Below, piece by piece: positions 33,780 through 42,254 of a stretch of 64,000 nucleotides of DNA (within the stretch, counting starts at the first letter, position 1; each line of letters begins with the position of its first letter). A program made the position numbers and the translations under genes. Below the pieces are notes generated by a model that saw only the letters and a program-made list of their open reading frames with translations, had not been told where the DNA came from and did no database searches. The DNA comes from Mucilaginibacter corticis (GTDB lineage: Bacteria > Bacteroidota > Bacteroidia > Sphingobacteriales > Sphingobacteriaceae): contig NZ_VLPK01000001.1 in the NCBI RefSeq assembly GCF_007558865.1, forward strand, positions 186,001 to 250,000, written 5' to 3'.

Positions 33780-36700
33780 TTAAGCTTCTGATTCAGTTGT
33801 GTTTCTAACCTTAACCTGGTAACCAATACCCGGCTGTACGTTTAATTCTTCAAGAACGTAGTATGTTCTTTCGCTCCTTAGTGCTTTTGATACTTCAGAG
33901 TCCGGATCATTTCCGTTACCGAAAACTATCGCGTTTGCAGAACAGGTTTGTTGGCAAGCCACTTTGATATCGCCATCTTTAACAGGGCGTTTTTCAATTT
34001 TAGCCTGTAGTTTACCTGCCTGGATACGTTGGATACACATTGAGCATTTTTCCATAACACCACGGAAACGTGTAGTTACATCAGGGTTCAATACCAATTG
34101 TGTATGTTGTTCTGCCAGGTAGTTTTCAAAACGTGAATCGTTCCAGTAGTTAAACCAGTTGAAACGGCGTACTTTAAACGGACAGTTGTTAGCGCAATAA
34201 CGTGTACCTACGCAACGGTTATAAGCCATGTGGTTTAAACCTTCTGACGAGTGAACGGTAGCTAATACCGGGCATACGGTTTCGCAAGGTGCGTGGTCGC
34301 AGTGCTGGCAAAGCATTGGCTGGTGCACAACAGATACATTGTTCACATTTTTCAGCTTGTCAATTTCGTGCTCTTCTGTAACGCTCTTTCCGTCTTCGTT
34401 AAAGCTGTAGTAGCGGTCAATACGGATCCAGTGCATCTCACGACGGCGGCGTACCTCGTCACGACCAACAACCGGAACGTTATTTTCGGCGTTACAAGCT
34501 ACCACGCAGGCACCGCAACCGGTACAGGCGTTCAGGTCGATAGCCATAACCCAGTTGTAGGTAGGTCTATCGTAATTTTCCCATAAGCTCTTGTAATCTT
34601 TATGTTCGCCATCCTTACCGCTGTTTTTGTAAGGATTTTTCTTGTATTCAGTAAATGAAGCTTCGCGGATAACACTACGTCCCTCGTATGAGTGGTGAGT
34701 TTGTGTTTGAGCAAGGATGATCTGATCGCCTGTCGGAGAAATTTTTGCAACCGCGTTAGTTTGTACCGTACCGTTACGGAAGCTATGCAGCGGGAAAGCG
34801 TTTTTACCAATGCCTGATTCAATTACCGCGCCGCCTTTAACACGGCCGTAACCTACCGCTACTGATATGGTTCCTTCTGCCTGGCCCGGTTGTAATAACA
34901 CAGGTAAAGCTATTGAAGTACCGTTAGCGTCGATAGTGATCACATCACCTTCCTGTAAATTTAATTTCTTAAGGTCGGTAAGTGACATGGCTGCAAAGTT
35001 ATCCCAGGTAACTTTTGATACCGGATCAGGCAACTCTTGTAACCAAGGGTTATTTGCATGCTTACCATCGCGGATAGCTGAGCTTTGGTATAAATGTAAC
35101 TCGTATGCTTTATCACCAGAGGCAACTAAAGCTGCACTTTGGGTCAAAATGGTTTGTGCAACAGCATTCAGATCACGGCTAAACGCGTATGAACCTGCCG
35201 GTTTAGCGGCTGCTTTAACAAAACCAGTTTGCAATAAAGTTTCCCAGCCTTTTTGGCCTGATAAACCACCTAATGCTAAAATATTCTTGTCCCAGTTATT
35301 TCTAACGTAGTCATAATAAGTTTTAACGGCATTGTTGCTCCATATCAATAAGCTTTCTTCTGCCTGGCGGGTATTGTAAACCGGGTTAATGGTTGGCTGT
35401 AATACGGTGTGGTAACCTGCAATAGCGCTATCATCACCCCATGACTCTAAATAATGGTGGTTAGGCGCAACAGCGGTGCTTAAAGCAGCTGTTTCGTCAA
35501 GACTTGCAGCAAAAGTTACTTTCAAAGGCACTTTAGAAAGCGCTTCTGTTATCTCTTTTGTATTATAGTAATCATAAACCGGGTTAGCGTCCAAGAATAT
35601 TACTGCTGCAACCGCGCCTGATTTAGCTTCGTTGATAAACTCTGCCAGGTCAGCATCATTACCTTTGTATTGATTTGAATTGTTATCCAGGTCAATAGTA
35701 GTACCGTAGCTACCTAATGCAGCGTTGATGGCGTTAACCAGTACCTGCGTAGCAACATCGTTTGATCCGGCTACTACCAGGGCTTTACCTTTTGCTGCAA
35801 CTAATTCTTTAGCGGCAAGGGTAATGGCATTATTTGTAGCGTTGTCCGCTAATTTTTTGCTTCCCGGTAAAGTAGTACCGGTAATAGCGTTGTATAAGTT
35901 AATTAAAGCAACACCTTCTTCAGAAGGTTTTAACGGATAACGGTTATCAGCGTTGGTACCTGTCAGGCTCATACCGGTTTCAAACTGGATATGTCGTGAC
36001 ATTTTCTTAGCCTGCAGCGATTTGTTGTTCCTGTTTGATACGTACTGGCGGGTAAACTCTTCGCCGGAGATCCAGGTACCCAGGAAATCAGCGCCGAAGC
36101 TTACAATAACGTCTGCTTTATCAAAATTGTAGTGCGGCAATACCGCTTTACCAAAGCTGTTTTGGTTAGCCTGTATAATACCTGTATAAGATACCGCATC
36201 GTACATTACGTGCTTAGCGGTTGGGTATTCGGTAATAAAATCAGCAATTACAGCTAATGTTGAAGGGCTGCTGATGGTTGAAGATACGATAGTTATTTTC
36301 TTGCCTGAATCTTTGATCTTAGCAAGCTCTAATTTAACATAATCATCAAGATCGCTCCACTCTTTTCCTTCGCCGTTTAATAATGGGGCTTGTACGCGGC
36401 TAACATCATACAGGTCTAATACTGATGATTGTGCCTGCGCGCTTAATCCGCCTTTAGCTAAAAGGTCATTCGGGTTACCTTCAACTTTAATAGGGCGGCC
36501 TTCGCGGGTTTTAACCAAAATAGCGTGGCCTTCATAAGTTGAAGAATAGTAGTTGGCTACACCCGGGGTAACCTCTTCCGGCTTAATTAAGTAAGGAATA
36601 GACTTATGTACAGGTACTTTCTGACAAGCTGCCAGGGTAACCGCGCCCACACCAAAGCCCACCGCCTTTAAAAAGTCGCGACGAGGGGTTTTTCCTAATA

Positions 36701-36827
36701 AACCTTCTCCGCTCAAAACGTCTTCAATAGGAATAGGCTCCCCGAATTCGTGTTTATTTTTCTCAACAAATTCTGGGGTGTTGTTTAGCTCTTCTAAACC
36801 TTTCCAGTATTTTTTATTGCTATCCAT
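33780..36827 (-). CDS. actB: Alternative complex III subunit ActB (fused molybdopterin-like and iron-sulfur protein)
   Basis: The 1015-residue protein has a twin-arginine-type N-terminus (TPRRDFLKAVGFGVGAVTLAAC). The Cys that ends it could be lipidated. A molybdopterin-oxidoreductase-like domain (about 70-740) follows, without an obvious cofactor-binding site, as in other ActB proteins. The iron-sulfur domain has 15 cysteines in four groups: 768/771/774/778, 840/843/848/852, 872/878/882 and 928/931/958/962. This number fits three [4Fe-4S] and one [3Fe-4S] cluster, as in the described complex. It passes electrons from ActC to ActA. Confidence 0.95.
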   Translation of the reverse strand: MDSNKKYWKGLEELNNTPEFVEKNKHEFGEPIPIEDVLSGEGLLGKTPRRDFLKAVGFGVGAVTLAACQKVPVHKSIPYLIKPEEVTPGVANYYSSTYEGHAILVKTREGRPIKVEGNPNDLLAKGGLSAQAQSSVLDLYDVSRVQAPLLNGEGKEWSDLDDYVKLELAKIKDSGKKITIVSSTISSPSTLAVIADFITEYPTAKHVMYDAVSYTGIIQANQNSFGKAVLPHYNFDKADVIVSFGADFLGTWISGEEFTRQYVSNRNNKSLQAKKMSRHIQFETGMSLTGTNADNRYPLKPSEEGVALINLYNAITGTTLPGSKKLADNATNNAITLAAKELVAAKGKALVVAGSNDVATQVLVNAINAALGSYGTTIDLDNNSNQYKGNDADLAEFINEAKSGAVAAVIFLDANPVYDYYNTKEITEALSKVPLKVTFAASLDETAALSTAVAPNHHYLESWGDDSAIAGYHTVLQPTINPVYNTRQAEESLLIWSNNAVKTYYDYVRNNWDKNILALGGLSGQKGWETLLQTGFVKAAAKPAGSYAFSRDLNAVAQTILTQSAALVASGDKAYELHLYQSSAIRDGKHANNPWLQELPDPVSKVTWDNFAAMSLTDLKKLNLQEGDVITIDANGTSIALPVLLQPGQAEGTISVAVGYGRVKGGAVIESGIGKNAFPLHSFRNGTVQTNAVAKISPTGDQIILAQTQTHHSYEGRSVIREASFTEYKKNPYKNSGKDGEHKDYKSLWENYDRPTYNWVMAIDLNACTGCGACVVACNAENNVPVVGRDEVRRRREMHWIRIDRYYSFNEDGKSVTEEHEIDKLKNVNNVSVVHQPMLCQHCDHAPCETVCPVLATVHSSEGLNHMAYNRCVGTRYCANNCPFKVRRFNWFNYWNDSRFENYLAEQHTQLVLNPDVTTRFRGVMEKCSMCIQRIQAGKLQAKIEKRPVKDGDIKVACQQTCSANAIVFGNGNDPDSEVSKALRSERTYYVLEELNVQPGIGYQVKVRNTTESEA

Positions 36828-36867
36828 TTAAGCTATAGTATAAACTGTAATGCTAAGTTCTGTTATA

Positions 36868-38145
36868 TTAATAATGGCATTTGCCGCACTCTATACCACC
36901 CAATTGCGCAGGTGTAACTTTCACGCCTTTTTTAATCAGGTCGTGAACCGCTATCATATTTTCGTAGTAAGCGTTGCCTTTCATATTAATGTCTGTGCGT
37001 TTGTGGCACTGTATACACCATTTCATTGTTAATGGTGAATATTGATAAACCTCTTTCATGGTCTCAACAGGGCCGTGGCATTGCTGACATTTGATACCGC
37101 CAACTTTAACGTGTTGTGAGTGATTGAAATAAGCAAAGTCAGGTAAGTTGTGGATACGGATCCATTGGATAGGCCTTGCTTTCAGGCTATCATATTTCTG
37201 AGTTGCCGGATCGTAACCCAAAGCGTCATAGATCTTGTGGATCTCAGGCGATTCGGTTTTAACAACCTTGTGGCAGTTCATACAAACGTTTAATGACGGT
37301 ATTGAAGCATTCTTAGATTTGAACGCGCCCGAGTGGCAATACTGGCACTGGATCTGCATTACTCCGGCGTGCAGATCATGCGGGAATTTAATAGGCTGTA
37401 CCGGCTGGTAACCCTGGTGCACGTTAGTGTTCCATAAAGCTACCCATGTCCAGCTGCCCATGGCAATGGTACCGCAGAAAATGATAAAGAATACTAATTT
37501 TTTATTTTTTAAGATCCGCTTTACCAGCGCGTATTTGTCAGCTTCAACTGCAGCACCTTCAGCAACTACAGCTTCTTCAGGCAATAATCTTTTGCTGCCT
37601 AACAAACGCTCTAAAGTTGCTGTAACCCTGTTTAATACCAGGATAATGATCAGCGCGATCACGATCACACCAATCAGCGCGTAAACAACTAAATCGCTTG
37701 GGCCTTTATCTTCAGCAACAGCACCACCTGCAGGAGCAGCTTTAGCTTTATCATCCTGGATCTTTTTCCAGTCTGCACGTACATAAGCTACGATATCTGC
37801 AACGTCCCCGTCAGATAAACTTGGGAACGATGGCATCACAGACTGACCAAAATCAGTAAATATTTTTACTGCTTTTTTGTCACCTGCTTTTACCAATGCC
37901 TGGCTATCGTGTACCCAGCTGGCTATCCATTTGTCATCAGTTTCTGATGCCAGGGTTGGGCCTAATGCCGGACCAGTCATACGTGTGTCTATCTTATGAC
38001 ACCCGGTACAACCGGCAGACTTGAATGTGGCTTCGCCTTTTGCAGCGTCGCCTTGCGCCTTAGCAGAAATTCCCCAAACAGTAAAACAGGCAAGCAGTAA
38101 AACTGACCTTGAGAATTGTTTAAAAATTAATGAGATGCTTCTCAT
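36868..38145 (-). CDS. actA: Alternative complex III subunit ActA with an extra N-terminal cytochrome c domain
   Basis: The 425-residue protein has a signal peptide (to about residue 31), a monoheme class I cytochrome c domain with CTGCH at 46-50 and a likely ligand Met104, and a membrane helix (about 151-171). A second helix (about 217-237) and a multiheme domain with five CxxCH motifs (267, 288, 353, 377, 420) complete the protein. ActA in the complex first described is pentaheme; the sixth heme domain in front could carry electrons to CoxB, which has none. It is the first gene of the act/cox run and has a matching promoter upstream. Confidence 0.93.
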   Translation of the reverse strand: MRSISLIFKQFSRSVLLLACFTVWGISAKAQGDAAKGEATFKSAGCTGCHKIDTRMTGPALGPTLASETDDKWIASWVHDSQALVKAGDKKAVKIFTDFGQSVMPSFPSLSDGDVADIVAYVRADWKKIQDDKAKAAPAGGAVAEDKGPSDLVVYALIGVIVIALIIILVLNRVTATLERLLGSKRLLPEEAVVAEGAAVEADKYALVKRILKNKKLVFFIIFCGTIAMGSWTWVALWNTNVHQGYQPVQPIKFPHDLHAGVMQIQCQYCHSGAFKSKNASIPSLNVCMNCHKVVKTESPEIHKIYDALGYDPATQKYDSLKARPIQWIRIHNLPDFAYFNHSQHVKVGGIKCQQCHGPVETMKEVYQYSPLTMKWCIQCHKRTDINMKGNAYYENMIAVHDLIKKGVKVTPAQLGGIECGKCHY

Positions 38146-38230
38146 AAAGTTGTATTGATGCTAAATAGTTATTTGTATAGTATTGTGAAAGATGAGTTAT
38201 GGCCTCGGCTTTTCTCTAATTTTTCAGTCA

Positions 38231-38264
38231 CAAAAGTATAATTTATTAAATAATCGCTGACAAA
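38231..38264 (-). promoter_or_regulatory. Candidate promoter for actA: TTTG-N22-TACTTTTG
   Basis: On the minus strand, TTTG (38264-38261) is followed 22 bases later by TACTTTTG (38238-38231), fitting the Bacteroidota consensus TTTG and TAnnTTTG. The start point would be near 38224, about 80 bases ahead of the actA ATG. Confidence 0.5.
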
Positions 38265-38379
38265 TAAATGACAGTAAAACTAATTTATAATTATTCTAAA
38301 TAAATAAGAATTGGCATTTTATTTGCAAAATTAAGCGGGTTTTTATTACTCTGATAGTCAGTTAAATATTAATATTACA

Positions 38380-38410
38380 GAAATGACAACCCGTATAAGG
38401 TTGTCATTTC
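38380..38410 (-). terminator. Terminator-like hairpin after the deoxyhypusine-synthase-like gene
   Basis: A 12-bp perfect stem (38380-38391 with 38399-38410) has a 7-nt loop. The T-rich run after it on the minus strand is weak, so termination may be partial. Confidence 0.55.
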
Positions 38411-38484
38411 TATTTTATCTCTATTATATAGTGTCACAATAACACTTTATGCACCACCCGATGAAGGTGGGATACCAAGGTGGC

Positions 38485-39465
38485 TTATTGCCCCAGCAAC
38501 CAGGCAAAAATCAGCGGCGCAACAATGGTTGCATCACTCTCAACAATAAACTTTGGCGTGTGGATATCCAGCTTGCCCCAGGTTATCTTTTCGTTTGGTA
38601 CGGCACCCGAATATGAGCCGTATGATGTAGTTGAATCAGATATCTGGCAGAAATAGCTCCAGAACGGAATTTCAGGCATTTCCATATCCTGGTACAGCAT
38701 TGGCACTACACATATCGGGAAATCGCCGGCTATGCCCCCGCCTATCTGGAAAAAGCCAATGCCTTTGCCTGACGAGTTTTTTACATACCAGTCTGCCAGC
38801 CATGCCATATATTCGATACCGCTTTTCATGGTAACGGCTTTGATCTCGTTTTTGATCACGTACGACGCGAAGATATTACCCATGGTCGAGTCTTCCCAGC
38901 CCGGTACTACAATAGGCAGGTTCTTTTCAGCTGCGGCCAGCATCCATGAGTTTTTAGGGTCTATTTCATAATATTGTTCCAGATCGCCGCTTAACAGCAT
39001 TTTGTACATGTATTCATGCGGGAAATAACGCTCGCCGCTATCGTCAGCATCTTTCCATATTTTATGGATATGCTTTTGCAGCCTGCGGAAAGCTTCTTCC
39101 TCAGGGATACAGGTATCGGTTACACGGTTGTAGTGGTTCTCTAAAAGGTCCCACTCATCCTGCGGACTCAGATCACGATAGTTTGGTACACGTTTGTAGT
39201 GTGAGTGCGCAACCAGGTTCATAATATCCTCTTCAAGGTTGGCGCCTGTACATGAAATAATAGCTATTTTATCCTGGCGGATCATCTCGGCCAATGAAAT
39301 ACCCAGTTCGGCGGTGCTCATGGCGCCGGCAAGTGTTACCATCATTTTTCCGCCTTCAAGCAAATGGGTTTCATAGCCTTTGGCGGCATCCATTAAAGCG
39401 GCAGCATTAAAGTGCAGGTAGTTTTTCTCAATAAACTGGGATACGGGTCCTTTAGTTGTGCTCAT
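38485..39465 (-). CDS. Deoxyhypusine-synthase-like protein
   Basis: The 326-residue protein belongs to the deoxyhypusine synthase family. The NAD-site features SCTGANLEEDIMNLVAHSHY and FFQIGGGIAGDFPI are present, and the lysine that forms the enzyme-imine intermediate is kept as Lys298 in ITWGKL, before the family-typical IVESDATIVAPLIFAWLL. Bacteria have no eIF5A substrate. Bacterial relatives can make homospermidine or act on other diamines, so a polyamine role is likely. It is monocistronic with a -7 match at 39491-39498. Confidence 0.88.
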   Translation of the reverse strand: MSTTKGPVSQFIEKNYLHFNAAALMDAAKGYETHLLEGGKMMVTLAGAMSTAELGISLAEMIRQDKIAIISCTGANLEEDIMNLVAHSHYKRVPNYRDLSPQDEWDLLENHYNRVTDTCIPEEEAFRRLQKHIHKIWKDADDSGERYFPHEYMYKMLLSGDLEQYYEIDPKNSWMLAAAEKNLPIVVPGWEDSTMGNIFASYVIKNEIKAVTMKSGIEYMAWLADWYVKNSSGKGIGFFQIGGGIAGDFPICVVPMLYQDMEMPEIPFWSYFCQISDSTTSYGSYSGAVPNEKITWGKLDIHTPKFIVESDATIVAPLIFAWLLGQ

Positions 39466-39490
39466 GTCTGTACATTTCTGATTAATGCCG

Positions 39491-39498
39491 CAAAAGTA
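39491..39498 (-). promoter_or_regulatory. Candidate -7 element TACTTTTG for the deoxyhypusine-synthase-like gene
   Basis: TACTTTTG on the minus strand lies 26 bases ahead of the start codon and fits TAnnTTTG. A -33 TTG at the right distance was not found. Confidence 0.4.
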
Positions 39499-39548
39499 GG
39501 TATTTTGATGATAACGGAATTTTAAATTTTAAATGTTAACATAGAGGT

Positions 39549-39709
39549 AGTGACTCAGCCCGATCCCGATAGCTATCGGGACTCCGCTGGTCGGCCCTCT
39601 CTTTCGCAAGCGAGAAAGAGGGCTTTGAATGTCTACCATCAATTAACAACCCTCTTTCCGCCAAAGGCGAAGAGAGGGTCGACGAGTGAAACGAAGTCGG
39701 GGTGAGTAA
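39549..39709. repeat. Hairpin-rich intergenic repeat element with inverted ends
   Basis: The ends TGACTCAGCCCGA (39550-39562) and GTCGGGGTGAGTA are imperfect inverted copies. Inside are the palindrome TCCCGATAGCTATCGGGA (39564-39581), a hairpin CCCTCTCTTTCGC/GAGAAAGAGGG (about 39595-39622) and a second one built on CCCTCTTTCCGCC/GGCGAAGAGAGGG (about 39651-39679). It has no coding signal. It lies in the 644-base gap before the D15-like gene. Confidence 0.65.
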
Positions 39710-39887
39710 ACACCACCACCATTTAACTACCAATTTTTTCGTATCTTTAAACAAATCCAAATCTCACAGGCTAATCAGCCTGCCAAAAAATGCGACTTAT
39801 TTTCACATCGCAAAAAATCAAAATATTACATTCGTTCTTTGATATTTTAAATCAAATTCCTGTTTTACAGCATATTACACAAAAACA

Positions 39888-40055
39888 TTACTACCGGCAT
39901 TAACCCCGATGCCCGAAAAACAGCAATTTTTACTACCGGCAAAACGCATGATACCCGATAAATGGCAAAAATTACTACCGGTATAAGTATTGATACTTGA
40001 AAAACGCCTCTTTTTACTACCCGCAAGAGCAGTAACACCGGTGTGAAAAATTTTT
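39888..40055. repeat. Four tandem copies of a 42-bp repeat
   Basis: The word TTACTACCGG recurs at 39888, 39930 and 39972, and as TTACTACCCG at 40014, exactly 42 bases apart. Each unit also has a GATxCCCGAAAAA-like second half. In one frame each unit reads [IF]TTG/R...DTRK, a 14-residue repeat, but in-frame stops interrupt it twice. The array ends about 55 bases ahead of the D15-like gene. Confidence 0.85.
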
Positions 40056-40109
40056 ATAGTCCATTAATAACTGCCCCTTTAAGTTTATCTTAGGCCCGTT
40101 AAAATACAT

Positions 40110-41252
40110 ATGAAAAAACTTTTAGTAATCCTTATCACTTCCCTAATTGCTGAAAGTTTTGTACCGGCTTTCGGGCAGCAGCTCATCCCCAAATTTATCC
40201 GTAAAATGTATTTTGAAAAGGATACCAGCAAGCGCAGCAGCTTTGTGGTTTTGCCTATCTTGTCGTCGGCGCCCGAAACGGGTGTTGAGGTTGGAGGTGC
40301 CGGGCTGTATTCTTTTTATGCCGATACCCTGCATCACGAAACCCGGGTATCTAACATTTATGCTTACGCGACAGTTACCACCAAGGGCCAAAACAGGTTG
40401 AACTTAAGTACTACCTACTGGTCGCCGCAAAATACCTATCACTATTATGCGTCAATTAGCCGGATAGATTTCCCGATAGATTTTTACGGGATCGGCAACA
40501 ACACCCATAAGGCCGACGCGGATAACCTGGGCCAGAAACGTTACCGCTTAACCCTTGAGGCGCAAAAACTGATTGCCAATAACATATATTTTGGTTTTGT
40601 GGGCGGCGGTTATAAATATGATTTTAAAAGCGCAGACCCGACAGGGATTTTTGACACCAGCCCGCTGGTTCAGGATCGTACCGGCGGCAGCTTTGTGTAC
40701 GTGGGCCCAAGTTTTATTTACGATACACGTAACAACAACACCTACACCACCAAAGGCATGGTTGTTAACGCCTACTACAATATCATGCAGGGCGTTTTTG
40801 GCAACAACATCTATCAGGGCGGATTCTTTAACATAGAATATTCGCAATTTTTCCTGCTGGCAAAGAAACTGGTTCTGGGGCTTGATGTGCAGGAACAAAG
40901 CCTGACCGGCGGCCGCTCGCCGTTTTATTTATTGCCACAGATGGGCAGCGACGAAATGATGCGCGGCTATTACGAAGGCCGTTACCGCGACCGTAACTAC
41001 CTTGCCGGACAAGCTGAACTGAGATATCGCCTGAGCGAACGTTTTGGGGTGGTTGGCTTTGCAGGTACGGGCGAAGTGTTCCACTCGGCATTTACCTTCC
41101 AGGCCTTAAAACCTGATTTGGGTGGCGGCCTGCGCTACTTCTTTGACGTTGAAAAAGGCCTTAGCCTACGCGCCGATTACGGCATCGGCCAAAAACCAAC
41201 CGGCGAAAAACGCGAAAGCGGCTTTTATATCGGGTTGGGGCAGGCGTTCTAA
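40110..41252 (+). CDS. BamA/TamA-type outer-membrane beta-barrel protein (surface antigen D15)
   Basis: The 380-residue protein has a signal peptide (MKKLLVILITSLIAESFVPAFGQ) and then alternating strands ending in aromatic residues, with a C-terminal Phe (GFYIGLGQAF) as in barrel proteins. The MRGYYEGRYRDRNYLAGQAELRY region matches the conserved loop and strands of the D15 family. There is no POTRA domain, so it is not BamA itself. It may be a small transporter or an anchor. Its upstream region carries the 42-bp tandem array. It stands alone. Confidence 0.85.
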   Translation: MKKLLVILITSLIAESFVPAFGQQLIPKFIRKMYFEKDTSKRSSFVVLPILSSAPETGVEVGGAGLYSFYADTLHHETRVSNIYAYATVTTKGQNRLNLSTTYWSPQNTYHYYASISRIDFPIDFYGIGNNTHKADADNLGQKRYRLTLEAQKLIANNIYFGFVGGGYKYDFKSADPTGIFDTSPLVQDRTGGSFVYVGPSFIYDTRNNNTYTTKGMVVNAYYNIMQGVFGNNIYQGGFFNIEYSQFFLLAKKLVLGLDVQEQSLTGGRSPFYLLPQMGSDEMMRGYYEGRYRDRNYLAGQAELRYRLSERFGVVGFAGTGEVFHSAFTFQALKPDLGGGLRYFFDVEKGLSLRADYGIGQKPTGEKRESGFYIGLGQAF

Positions 41253-41264
41253 ATTCCTTAGTTG

Positions 41265-41374
41265 TTATTTCGATACGAGCCCGCCTGCCGGTGGGCAGGG
41301 AACGAGTGAGAAATCTATACACGTGCATGTAGCCAACCTGTCTTGCATAGATCTCTCCCGTTGTTCGAGATGAC
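41265..41374. repeat. Intergenic inverted repeat with internal palindrome
   Basis: The left arm (TTATTTCGATACGAG and GGAACGAGTGAGAAATCTATAC) pairs imperfectly with the right arm GCATAGATCTCTCCCGTTG...GATGAC (41345-41373). A CCTGCC-GGTG-GGCAGG hairpin (41284-41299) sits in the left arm. It is located between the D15-like gene and the converging O-methyltransferase gene and may act as a terminator for both. Confidence 0.6.
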
Positions 41375-41426
41375 ACGTAGGGATTATCTGCACATCCGCA
41401 CATTTGCATACCTGCAAATCCACTCG

Positions 41427-42212
41427 TCAAAACCTGATCACAAAATCCTCTTTAACCTGTCCTTTTCTAAAGTACACCAACCCTATCCAAAACAAGTCGA
41501 CAGTTACAGTTACCTGCGGATGCGCTTTAATCTCCGCCCAGGCTTCTTTCATACCTTCGCTCCAGTATATATCATCAAATATCAGCAGTGTATGTTCATG
41601 TACCTTTGGCAGGCACCATTCAAAATATTTAAGGGTAGCGTCTTTTTGATGATTGCCGTCTATAAACACAAAATCCAGTTTATCCAGTCCGTCAATTACG
41701 CCGGGTAGCGTATCATCAAAGTTGCCGGTTATCAGTTCAATGTTATTAAGCGCCGCTTTTTTAAAGCTTTCCTTAGCTATTTTGGCCGTTTCGGGGCAGC
41801 CCTCAAGCGTGTAAACTTTAGCAGAAGGCGCGGCTTGTTGCAGGTAAATAGAGGTTGTGCCCAAACAAGTGCCCAGTTCAATAATATTGGCAGGTTGCAA
41901 GTCGGCCACCAAGCGGTACAGCAGTTGCGCCAGCCGCGGCGGTTTCAAGGCGTTTTTAGCAATATCGGCTATCCGTTTTTGTTTGTTATTGTTTACATGC
42001 GATCCGGCCCCAAGATCTGTTATGGTGATCATTCTATCGTCATTTAACAAACCGTTACGGATGTTTTCAACCGTCTGGTATACTTTTTGGGCATCGAAAT
42101 CGTAAATAACTTTATCAACCAGGCGATATACAAATGGCGAATGCAGGCCGTGCCTGCTTTTGGCTTTTAGGCGGTATAACAGGTAATCTTTAGCAAACCT
42201 TATATTAAACAT
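41427..42212 (-). CDS. Class I SAM-dependent O-methyltransferase-like protein
   Basis: The 261-residue protein has the SAM motif IIELGTCLGTTSIYLQQAAP (about 110-129), VYTLEGCPETAKIAKESFKKA, and the metal-dependent catechol O-methyltransferase-type stretch FVFIDGNHQKDATLKYFEWCLPKV followed by IFDDIYWSEGM. The N-terminus (RLKAKSRHGLHSPFVYRLVDKVIYD) is typical for a Bacteroidota subgroup. The substrate is not known. It is divergent from the SirB1-like gene, with 42 bases between the starts. Confidence 0.8.
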   Translation of the reverse strand: MFNIRFAKDYLLYRLKAKSRHGLHSPFVYRLVDKVIYDFDAQKVYQTVENIRNGLLNDDRMITITDLGAGSHVNNNKQKRIADIAKNALKPPRLAQLLYRLVADLQPANIIELGTCLGTTSIYLQQAAPSAKVYTLEGCPETAKIAKESFKKAALNNIELITGNFDDTLPGVIDGLDKLDFVFIDGNHQKDATLKYFEWCLPKVHEHTLLIFDDIYWSEGMKEAWAEIKAHPQVTVTVDLFWIGLVYFRKGQVKEDFVIRF

Positions 42213-42254
42213 GGTTGTAAAATTATATAAACCTTTGTATTTTAGCAGTACATA

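Larger units (their letters stand above)
38146..38484. other. Promoter region of the act/cox gene run
   Basis: This 339-base AT-rich gap separates the deoxyhypusine-synthase-like gene from actA on the same strand. It contains a terminator-like hairpin at 38380-38410 and a promoter match at 38231-38264. Nothing coding is visible. Confidence 0.6.

Noticed and set aside
39888..40055. CRISPR array
   Set aside because: The 42-bp units are contiguous tandem repeats with no unique spacers, and no cas genes are nearby.
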